In this document: positions 1 through 5,524 of the stretch, one piece after another
Numbering within the stretch: position 1 is the stretch's first letter
Layout: each line of letters opens with the position of its first letter
Assembly: GCA_030642845.1 (NCBI GenBank)
Contig: DAOWMZ010000161.1
Span: 1 to 5,524, forward strand
Direction: 5' to 3'
Length of the DNA stretch: 5,524 bases
Source: Candidatus Zixiibacteriota bacterium
Lineage (GTDB): Bacteria; Zixibacteria; MSB-5A5; GN15; FEB-12
Position numbers and translations under genes: made by a program
Notes under the pieces: generated by a model
What the model was told of the DNA's origin: nothing
Databases searched by the model: none
What the model saw: only the letters and a program-made list of their open reading frames with translations

Positions 1-132
1 CACAAAATCTTTCCATTTCATCCAAACATCTTCTGTTGGAATACAGAATATTATCAACTGGCCAGAGCTTCCCTCAGACAGAATTACTTCCGCAATGTTT
101 TTCAGGCTTGGCAAATCCTCGACATTAAGCAT
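1..132 (-). CDS. Start of a downstream hypothetical protein (3' end outside window)
   Basis: An ATG at 130-132 opens 44 codons that remain open to the left edge. The first residues read MLNVEDLPSLKNIAEVILSE, followed by a likely helix-to-strand transition (GQLIIFCIPTEDVWMKW). That looks like the beginning of a soluble alpha/beta protein. There is no signal peptide or membrane segment. The gene lies 33 nt after the stop of the large NTPase on the same strand, which suggests co-transcription. The ribosome site is weak: an A8 run and AAAGAA precede the ATG, with no GGAGG-like match. The only other possible in-frame starts after the previous stop are ATA and ATT codons, so the ATG is preferred. 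Too little is visible to assign a family. Confidence 0.7.
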   Translation of the reverse strand, partial: MLNVEDLPSLKNIAEVILSEGSSGQLIIFCIPTEDVWMKWKDFV

Positions 133-165
133 GATATTCTTTTTTTTATTGGCAAAAATGGTTAT
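133..165 (-). other. A-rich intergenic gap between the NTPase and the downstream gene
   Basis: This stretch of 33 nt contains a run of eight A residues on the coding strand (T at 140-147). There is no hairpin that could act as a terminator, and no convincing promoter or Shine-Dalgarno sequence. The short length and same orientation favour a single transcript across it. Confidence 0.6.
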
Positions 166-3100
166 TTATTGAGTCAGCAAGCCATTCAAAAGGATATCTC
201 TTGCGGCCTGATTCACCAGCAACTGGCCATCCTCTGTCCGGTAAACGATATCATTCACCTGCAACCATTCTTTAACCCTGCGGCCACCATCCGAAAGCAA
301 TTCCGATAGCTCTTCATCTTCGTCACTCACATAATCAAATATATCCTGACTGATTATCATTGAACCATCAGAGTCAAAGTTGCTCCAATTAAAAATACTC
401 TTGAGAGCCTTGGCCAATATTTGTTCTTCGGATGTCAAGCCAAATTCTTTTAAAATATCTGCTGGAGTTGTTTTTAGTTTATCATTTAAGGTGTCAATTT
501 GAGTCCTCCAAATTTTGATAATATTGTTTTTCCCCTTGCTTGGTGAACTTGCATGAAGATTCTGGATGCCATTATTAATTAAGTTATGCCATCCAGAAGT
601 GATGGCGAAAATATCTTCCCCATTAGCTTTTGCCTTAGCTAAAACGCCAATATTTTCCAAAGCATTCGTGATTGCTCCATTACTCCAGCGTTTCAGTTCA
701 ATTGAATTGACGCACTGATGCTGAATTATAGTCTCATGCCTAGATTCACCCAACCAATGCCAGGAATGTTGTGGGTCGATAAGTAAGAAAATATGACCTC
801 GACTTTTTTTGGTACATACTCCGTGAAGGCTTTCCAGCAGGCTTAAGAAAAATTCAGAGAAATTAAACTCCTTAGGCAAAAAATTAAGATCAATGATCGC
901 ATATTCATTCACACGGTGTCGAGGTTTCAATTTATCTTTGATAAAGTTGATTAATTTCCCCGGCACGGCATTGTATTGAGCAGGGATGATGATTTCCCTC
1001 CATTCTTCCAATTCTGCAAATACTGATTTGATCTGTTCTGATACACAATCAAGCCCAAGAGCAATACTGCCAGATATTATAGTCATTCCGAACATATTGA
1101 GTTCGTTTGCGATCTGTCCTTCCTGCTCCTTAGTCATTGGACCGAATGAAACAGGCTTTTCACTTATCTTGGAATGAAAATTTTTGGAATTCATGATTCT
1201 CGGTTCATCAAGACTTATAATTCTCTGCAACTCATCTTCGATCTGTTCACGAGTGCCAAGTAACCTGAGCAGGTTTGGACTCCTGAGACGATACATTCTT
1301 GTAGTTTCTTCATCTTCCCTCACGAGTACCCCAAGTCCGTCCATTTCATCCAGAACGGCCCGTAATGCCAGCTGGTCCATTTTTTCAAAAACTTGTGGCC
1401 ACCAGTCGCGTGCAAGGCTCATAAACTCCCGCTCCGAGCGAGATGACGTTGGATCTTCGGTCAACACAAGGGAATAAATAAGGACTTTATAACGGTCATC
1501 CAGATCCAGTGTCCAATCAAAACGATTTCTAATATCTTCAATAAAATTAGGATCTCTCTCAATTGTCAGCAAATCGTCCAAGCCAACTGTTCTTACTATT
1601 TGCTCTGATGCCTTATTACCCCATTTAATGTATAGTTTTTCGATAAGCCGATGGCAGAAAATCTGAATAAGGCCAGGGTGATAGTTCGCTTGCGACAATA
1701 TCCGGAGAATAAGGCCAGTCTTTTCAAATACAAATCCAAGGGTATGCAGAGGATTTAATATAAGTTTCTGGGCTGCCTCTGGTTTCAAGGGCCTCACTAC
1801 AATATCAGTTCCTAACTGGGCAAATGGATGATTTTTCCAGTTTTTATAACGCTGGACACTTTGCAGACCTGCAAGTACAACTTTAAACCTTCTGCCTGTT
1901 GTTGCCATCATTCCCCGAAGGCGTCTGATTATTGGAAAACTCAGAGAAGAGTCGTTATCCAGAAAATAATCAGTCTCATCGAGCAACAGATAGAGATACT
2001 TATCTGGATTTTCCTGTAAAATATTCAGGATGTCATCTACAACTTCATCCTCGACTTTTTTTGCACCTTTTCTGGCGCTGATTTCTTTCTCTGCCAGGAA
2101 TTTTTCCCGGCACAGCACTTTATGGACCTTCCGCCAGAATTCTTCCTGCATCTGTTCATGAGTTTGTGGGTCCATTCCCAACCCGTCAATATCCAGGTAG
2201 GCAATATATTCATCTTTATCCGGGTTGTTAAATGTATTATAGATATGTCTCAATAAGGCGGATTTTCCTAACTGCCTTCCACCAAAAATGATACATGAGC
2301 CATTAATATCATGGATGGATTCTACCTCTTCATCTCTACCAACAAATGTTTCCCGCGGAACATTCTCACCTTTCATCAGATACGGTTGCGCCCATGAAAA
2401 AGGGAGGACAATTTTAAATAAAGCGGGCAGTCTGTTCCTGATTCTGCAAAGATGAAAGGTCAGGCACAAATCAATCAGGAGTACGGACAGTTTTTTCTTT
2501 GCAAAAAATTGCTGATATATCCTTCGTTGCCGGATTCCCATCTCCTGAAGATAAAACAAGAAAACAGGTTTATGTTGAAGCTCGTGGCGACTTAAGAAAG
2601 TGGCAAGCTGATCCGGTTCTTTTTTGTTTTTTGATAATATAATATGGACAGTCTTCCCCATGGAAGATCCAAAGGTGGGGATTGGACAACAGCCTACAAG
2701 AAATTTCAATTCAGCCGTTAAATATATAAAGTCATCATCAATTGGAGACTTTCTTAAGACACTTTTTTTCCGAAAACCAATATCCAGGAAATCTGCAATA
2801 TTTTCCACTTGAGAGATAAGTTCATCTTGAGATTTCTGATAATTTAACTTTAACAGGTCCCGCCATGCTGACAACCCGGCTACAGCGGCTTCTAGATGAG
2901 CCTTGTCAACGCTTCCGAAATTTCTTCCAGCAACAGTCTTCCGTTTGCTCATCGAAGAAATATGCATACCCAGTTTTCCTTTATTCCCGAACAGGTCCTG
3001 GTATGTATCTAAATTATTCAAAAAGGAAGATAGTTCTTCATTCTCGCCGATACTGGTTTTGGGAAACGAGGTTTTTTCCTGAATGGCCTCTCTTGCTCTA

Positions 3101-4848
3101 TTTATCAGTTCAAAAGCGGCAATGTTATCCTCCTGATTGAATGCTTCCTTGAAAGCAGCTTCAACATAGTCTCTGTCTTCTCTCCCGGACTCAGAGTCAG
3201 GAAATTGAGATAGGATTTTCTTAAACTCTCCCATTAACCTGTCATTATGCCTATGCTCCATCTGGGACAGGTATCCTTCGATTTTATCAATAATGGATTT
3301 AATCTCTCTGATTCGCCAGGATATTGTTACGCTGCTACTCTGAAGCTGGGAAGTAGCCTTATCTAAATCTCCGCCCAGCTCACTTCTGCGAGCCTCCTGA
3401 GAAATTTTTTTATTTAAATCTTTCCCTTTGTTTTCTTGAAAATCAAGCCGACCAAGAAGATATGCATCTTCAACCCTGTTCCGTACTTCTTTTATCCTTT
3501 TATGTATCCTGTCATGTTCTTCATCAATTGCTTGTTCCAGGCGGTCACGGTATTCCTGGTCAAGGTTAAAAATATCAATAATTTGTTTTGCTCGAAGAAA
3601 TTCATGTCTCTTAAGAAAAGAGCCAAAAGCGGTTAAAGAAATTTCTGTATCGCTATCAGAATAGTTTGTAAAACAGTCCACTAGGCAACTTTCAGAATCT
3701 GATTCTATCTCAAACTCATCATCCAGGACCAGCGATTCAATTCCTAACACTTCATAGTTAAGAGGTATAATATCATTTTTACCTTTACCATCCAGTTGGT
3801 CCAATATTGATGTAAAACTCCTGCGGGCTACATTAGCTATTTTTTCTTCCAACTCTTCATGAGCTATACCATCAAGACAACCAATCGCTTTTTTCAGGTA
3901 TTGCTGTAGACTCTCTAATATTCGGTCTTTTTCAATTTTATTACTGCCCAGTGGTGTTCCGGCAACAAGGTTGTGCCATTCCCGGCCGATAGCAATGGTA
4001 TCATTGACACGACGTATGAGCTGGTTTCTTGCTGTTCCAGTAATGGGGGCCGAAACTTTATTAAGTCCAAGAGTGTGAGCATTTCCAATTATTGTTTCAC
4101 CGCTGAGTTTTTTCAGTAAGGACTGAATTTCCTGTTTCCTGGATTTATCGTTGCGTTCAATGGCCCTGTGAATACTCGTCAGTTCTGAACCCTCTCCATA
4201 GAGATGCCTTAATACCACTTTTGCAGGGACATAATTTGTAAAATATGTATTGCTGTTTCGCTGTAACAGTTCAGACGAACTTTCTTTTAATTCTCGAAGT
4301 TTCTGCTCCTGTCCTTCATGTCCCAAGACTGAATCAATATCAGTTGGCCTTATGGTGACCCCCTTATAAAGAAATTCTGACTTTATAAATTGCGCCAGGT
4401 CATCAATTGGTTTCACTCCACATTCAACAAATTCTACCAGTGTGAACAATTCGTTAGAGGATGGAGCAGTAAAAAGAGTACTGCCTGCAATCGCAGAAAA
4501 AAGCAGGAGTTTTGATGAAATATCATCAAAATTATAAACAAGAATGTTACTGAAAAAACTCTGCAACTGAGCAGGGAGAGAAGAACCAACACCGATCTGT
4601 GTTCCTAAAGACACAGCACCTATCAGATCAGAAGAGATTTTGACGTCACAGGAGGCTGCAATCCAGTAAGCTTTACGAAATTCACCCTTTTCCAGATAGT
4701 TTAAAAAATATGTTTTATCTCGTGAACTTTCCGGGGATAGCTGGAGAACTGGAGTTATTTCATCTGAATCGGGTGGAGATGTTTCAATATTCGTTTCATC
4801 AACGTACTCTTCTTTCGGGCTGCTTTGTTCTTCATCCCGGCATTCCAA
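166..4848 (-). CDS. Giant STAND-like P-loop NTPase with a second degenerate NTPase module (1560 aa)
   Basis: Probable cytoplasmic regulatory ATPase; the biological role is not established. Seen in order: acidic Ser/Glu-rich N-terminus (1-44); helical region (45-375) with NYLEKGEFRKAYWIA near its start; acidic spacer (376-403); helical/coiled-coil region (405-590); charged connector (590-700); alpha/beta segment with IPTFGS at 723-728 and KPVFLFYLQEM at 760-770 (702-823); NTPase with TFVGRDEEV (834-842), Walker A GGRQLGKS (856-863), Walker B LLLDE (954-958), a sensor-like KVVLAGLQSVQR strand (989-1000) and YHPGLIQIFC (1056-1065); winged-helix-like region ending YRLRSPNLLRLLG (1186-1198); pseudo-NTPase (1250-1430); C-terminal winged-helix-like region (1466-1556). 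The motif set and GRxxE entry resemble STAND/Orc-Cdc6-like ATPases. From memory, large proteins with this IPTFGS, GGRQLGK, LRSPN order occur in other bacteria, mostly unannotated. The start is a TTG with a weak upstream GAG, and the next in-frame Met is residue 530. The upstream ORF is in frame and separated by one TGA, so the native protein may be longer. No transmembrane segment or obvious nuclease or protease effector is visible. Confidence 0.9.
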   Translation of the reverse strand: MECRDEEQSSPKEEYVDETNIETSPPDSDEITPVLQLSPESSRDKTYFLNYLEKGEFRKAYWIAASCDVKISSDLIGAVSLGTQIGVGSSLPAQLQSFFSNILVYNFDDISSKLLLFSAIAGSTLFTAPSSNELFTLVEFVECGVKPIDDLAQFIKSEFLYKGVTIRPTDIDSVLGHEGQEQKLRELKESSSELLQRNSNTYFTNYVPAKVVLRHLYGEGSELTSIHRAIERNDKSRKQEIQSLLKKLSGETIIGNAHTLGLNKVSAPITGTARNQLIRRVNDTIAIGREWHNLVAGTPLGSNKIEKDRILESLQQYLKKAIGCLDGIAHEELEEKIANVARRSFTSILDQLDGKGKNDIIPLNYEVLGIESLVLDDEFEIESDSESCLVDCFTNYSDSDTEISLTAFGSFLKRHEFLRAKQIIDIFNLDQEYRDRLEQAIDEEHDRIHKRIKEVRNRVEDAYLLGRLDFQENKGKDLNKKISQEARRSELGGDLDKATSQLQSSSVTISWRIREIKSIIDKIEGYLSQMEHRHNDRLMGEFKKILSQFPDSESGREDRDYVEAAFKEAFNQEDNIAAFELINRAREAIQEKTSFPKTSIGENEELSSFLNNLDTYQDLFGNKGKLGMHISSMSKRKTVAGRNFGSVDKAHLEAAVAGLSAWRDLLKLNYQKSQDELISQVENIADFLDIGFRKKSVLRKSPIDDDFIYLTAELKFLVGCCPIPTFGSSMGKTVHIILSKNKKEPDQLATFLSRHELQHKPVFLFYLQEMGIRQRRIYQQFFAKKKLSVLLIDLCLTFHLCRIRNRLPALFKIVLPFSWAQPYLMKGENVPRETFVGRDEEVESIHDINGSCIIFGGRQLGKSALLRHIYNTFNNPDKDEYIAYLDIDGLGMDPQTHEQMQEEFWRKVHKVLCREKFLAEKEISARKGAKKVEDEVVDDILNILQENPDKYLYLLLDETDYFLDNDSSLSFPIIRRLRGMMATTGRRFKVVLAGLQSVQRYKNWKNHPFAQLGTDIVVRPLKPEAAQKLILNPLHTLGFVFEKTGLILRILSQANYHPGLIQIFCHRLIEKLYIKWGNKASEQIVRTVGLDDLLTIERDPNFIEDIRNRFDWTLDLDDRYKVLIYSLVLTEDPTSSRSEREFMSLARDWWPQVFEKMDQLALRAVLDEMDGLGVLVREDEETTRMYRLRSPNLLRLLGTREQIEDELQRIISLDEPRIMNSKNFHSKISEKPVSFGPMTKEQEGQIANELNMFGMTIISGSIALGLDCVSEQIKSVFAELEEWREIIIPAQYNAVPGKLINFIKDKLKPRHRVNEYAIIDLNFLPKEFNFSEFFLSLLESLHGVCTKKSRGHIFLLIDPQHSWHWLGESRHETIIQHQCVNSIELKRWSNGAITNALENIGVLAKAKANGEDIFAITSGWHNLINNGIQNLHASSPSKGKNNIIKIWRTQIDTLNDKLKTTPADILKEFGLTSEEQILAKALKSIFNWSNFDSDGSMIISQDIFDYVSDEDEELSELLSDGGRRVKEWLQVNDIVYRTEDGQLLVNQAARDILLNGLLTQ
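559..1101 (-). other. Degenerate second NTPase-like domain (residues about 1250-1430)
   Basis: A hydrophobic strand MTIISG leads into GSIALGLD (1048-1071). This keeps the GxxxxG spacing of a P-loop, but Leu replaces the Lys and Asp replaces the Ser/Thr. A Walker B-like strand HIFLLIDPQHS follows, with Asp but no adjacent Glu. FAITSGWHNLINNG sits where the STAND Gly/Pro-type motif would be. The order copies the first NTPase, which suggests an inactive, probably structural or sensing, duplicate. Confidence 0.6.
1249..1512 (-). other. Winged-helix-like region after the NTPase (residues about 1113-1200)
   Basis: A helix with DDRYKVLIYSLVL, a second with FMSLARDWWPQVF, and a third with ALRAVLDEMDGLGVLVRE lead into a short hairpin (TTRMYRLRSPNLLRLLG). 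This matches the helix-helix-helix-wing pattern commonly placed just after the ATPase core in STAND proteins. The assignment rests on the pattern and position, not on a profile match. Confidence 0.6.
1624..2373 (-). other. Intact P-loop NTPase domain (residues about 826-1075)
   Basis: Walker A GGRQLGKS is encoded at 2260-2283 and Walker B LLLDE at 1975-1989. An N-terminal VGRDEEV box comes before them, and a KVVLAGL strand followed by QSVQRYKN comes after, in the place of a sensor strand. The YHPGLIQIFC helix start occupies the position of the conserved Gly/Pro motif of STAND and Orc/Cdc6-type ATPases. All residues needed for nucleotide binding and hydrolysis appear to be present. Confidence 0.85.
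2374..2745 (-). other. Alpha/beta segment preceding the NTPase (residues about 702-825)
   Basis: Alternating hydrophobic strands and amphipathic helices are visible: FIYLTAELKFLVG, IPTFGSS, TVHIILS, PVFLFYLQEM, a basic helix RQRRIYQQFFAKKK, LSVLLIDLCLTFHL and LPALFKIVLPFSWAQPY. It runs directly into the GRDEE motif that opens the NTPase, so it is probably packed against it. The fold is unassigned. It could be a degenerate Rossmann- or nuclease-like unit, but no catalytic set can be pointed to. Confidence 0.5.
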
Positions 4849-4872
4849 ATTTAAATCAGCTCTATTATCTCA
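4849..4872 (-). other. In-frame TGA junction between the two large ORFs
   Basis: Read on the minus strand, the upstream ORF ends in a Lys codon, then TGA, then seven sense codons (GAT AAT AGA GCT GAT TTA AAT), then the TTG taken as the start of the NTPase gene. The TGA is in the same phase as both ORFs, so suppressing it would give one continuous protein of at least 1,785 residues. Sequence on both sides encodes acidic, low-complexity linker. No terminator hairpin or bacterial SECIS-like stem-loop is apparent just downstream. Trp is encoded by TGG in the NTPase (for example W62), so a recoded genetic code is unlikely. Confidence 0.85.
4860..4863 (-). promoter_or_regulatory. Weak candidate ribosome binding site for the TTG start
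   Basis: AGAG lies 11 nt upstream of the TTG at 4848 on the minus strand. The match is short and the spacing is long, so it gives only weak support for independent initiation. Translational coupling to the stop 21 nt upstream, or readthrough of that stop, are alternatives. Confidence 0.25.
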
Positions 4873-5524
4873 CTTTGATGTTTCTTCTGGACTGATTTTT
4901 TCTCTTCCTTTTGCTCTTTCTTCAATATCAGCCACCGCTTCGGCGATATCGTCCATATCGTCCATATTGTCATCTTCATTGCCATTTTTTTGTTCGCTTT
5001 CTTCATTGCATCCAGTTTCATCTGGATTTTCTTTTTTAGAGATTTTTTCACCAACCTGATCTTCTGCAGTCGCAATAGTAGTACTAGTTTCTTCCACAGT
5101 TTTTGCTTCATGCTCCTGACCTTCTATATCCCCTAACCCTTTATCGCCGCTTATAGTCATTTCCCCTGTCAAAATGTTAAAGGCTATGAAATATGCTGTA
5201 TCCGTACCACAAAATATCCCTAATGACTGCTTTAGTCGGCGGCTATCTTCAATATTTCGGTTGTTCTCTTCTATATGCTTAACCAACATCGAAACTGGAT
5301 GCGTGTATGACAACAGATTTTTGATGTTCTGCTTATCGTCAGGAATAGTTTTCTTTAGCTCATCAACTTTCTCGAAAAATGCAACTAGGTGTTGTCCCTC
5401 CTGCGAGCCATTTACTTTAATCTGCTTTGCTTTTTCCAAAATACTTAATACTTTTTCAATTTTCTGATCAAATTTTTTGACTTCATATTCTTCAATTTCT
5501 TCGACAAGTTTAATTAAATCATTC
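4870..5524 (-). CDS. Hypothetical protein with helical segment and acidic C-terminal tail (5' end outside window)
   Basis: The frame is open from the right edge, with 217 complete codons before TGA at 4870-4872. A TTG at 5437-5439 could be taken as a start, but the 28 codons upstream of it are also open and read as the same kind of charged helix (for example KKFDQKIEKVLSILEKAKQ). The gene therefore most likely begins beyond the window. Counting from the first complete codon, residues 1-40 are a charged, coiled-coil-like helix. Residues 41-95 are helical (HLVAFFEKVDELKK, SMLVKHIEENNRNIEDSRR). Residues 96-133 look like a small alpha/beta piece (SLGIFCGTDTAYFIAFN, GEMTISGDKGLGD). Residues 134-217 are a Glu/Asp/Lys-rich, low-complexity linker containing DDNMDDMDDI. 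I recognise no family, signal peptide or membrane segment. The ORF is co-directional and in frame with the large NTPase gene, separated only by the TGA and 21 nt. It may be the N-terminal part of that protein rather than a separate gene. A tail this acidic and disordered is unusual as the real end of a protein. Confidence 0.75.
   Translation of the reverse strand, partial: NDLIKLVEEIEEYEVKKFDQKIEKVLSILEKAKQIKVNGSQEGQHLVAFFEKVDELKKTIPDDKQNIKNLLSYTHPVSMLVKHIEENNRNIEDSRRLKQSLGIFCGTDTAYFIAFNILTGEMTISGDKGLGDIEGQEHEAKTVEETSTTIATAEDQVGEKISKKENPDETGCNEESEQKNGNEDDNMDDMDDIAEAVADIEERAKGREKISPEETSK
4946..4972. repeat. Three-copy 9-bp tandem repeat in the acidic linker
   Basis: The plus strand shows atatcgtcc twice in perfect copies, followed by atattgtca with two mismatches. 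The unit length is a multiple of three, so copy-number change would lengthen the acidic linker (NMDDMDDI) without shifting the frame. It lies inside the upstream partial gene. Confidence 0.75.

Noticed and set aside
133..165. Intrinsic terminator between the NTPase and the downstream gene
   Set aside because: The T-run is on the plus strand (A-run in the transcript) and no stem-loop precedes it, so it cannot act as a terminator for the minus-strand transcript.
986..1477. Plus-strand ORFs of 63 and 97 codons
   Set aside because: They are antisense to the NTPase gene in a region with clear conserved protein motifs on the minus strand. Their low-complexity Ser/Ile-rich products look like shadows.
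2652..2672. GSSMGKT at residues 727-733, which looks like a P-loop
   Set aside because: The spacing is one residue short of GxxxxGK(S/T), and a complete Walker A and B pair lies downstream at 856-863 and 954-958. The resemblance is probably accidental.
1828..3636. Four further short plus-strand ORFs (1828-2019, 2624-2812, 2865-3140, 3436-3636)
   Set aside because: All lie opposite the same long coding frame, lack ribosome sites and encode no recognisable protein.
4849..4872. Selenocysteine or recoded genetic code at the TGA
   Set aside because: No bacterial SECIS-like hairpin is apparent after the TGA, Trp is encoded by TGG elsewhere, and only one TGA occurs in over 5 kb of this frame.
4851..5111. 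Lys-rich 86-codon minus-strand ORF overlapping the upstream gene
   Set aside because: It is a shifted-frame reading of Glu/Asp-rich codons, with repetitive Lys and Ile/Trp runs and no domain-like pattern.
4710..5467. Plus-strand ORFs of 61 and 97 codons opposite the N-terminal linker and the upstream gene
   Set aside because: They are antisense to open minus-strand frames, with no start signals or family-like sequence.

Overview
The window is bacterial-looking, AT-leaning DNA. It carries a compact, one-directional run of protein-coding sequence read entirely on the minus strand. There is no rRNA, tRNA, CRISPR array or transposase, and nothing in it fixes the species or phylum. The dominant gene is a very large multidomain P-loop NTPase of the kind found in bacterial accessory or conflict (putative defence) islands rather than in core metabolism.

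Layout in the direction of transcription, from high to low coordinates. (1) From 5524 down to 4870 is the 3' part of a gene whose start lies outside the window. It encodes a charged helical segment, a small possibly globular segment, and a long acidic, low-complexity tail. (2) A single TGA at 4870-4872 is followed 21 nt later, in the same reading frame, by a TTG that opens the 1560-residue NTPase gene (4848 to 166). The NTPase also begins with an acidic, Ser/Glu-rich stretch, so the two ORFs look like one protein interrupted inside a flexible linker. (3) After the TAA at 166-168 and a 33-nt A-rich gap, a third gene starts with ATG at 132 and runs off the left edge. All three ORFs share one reading frame, and between position 5523 and position 1 that frame contains only these two stops.

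The large protein can be read as follows: an acidic linker; a helical region (about 45-375); a second acidic spacer (about 376-403); a helical/coiled-coil region (about 405-590); a charged helical connector; an alpha/beta segment (about 702-823); an intact NTPase with Walker A GGRQLGKS and Walker B LLLDE; a winged-helix-like region (about 1113-1200); a second NTPase-like fold whose P-loop has lost its Lys and Ser/Thr (GSIALGLD); and a C-terminal winged-helix-like region. The tandem live-plus-dead NTPase layout, the long helical N-terminus and the tight gene spacing suggest a STAND-like signalling or regulatory ATPase working with its two neighbours. The function, the trigger and the effector cannot be read from the sequence. 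The most unusual observations are the in-frame TGA between two acidic linkers, 529 consecutive codons after the TTG start with no Met, and the pseudo-NTPase copy.
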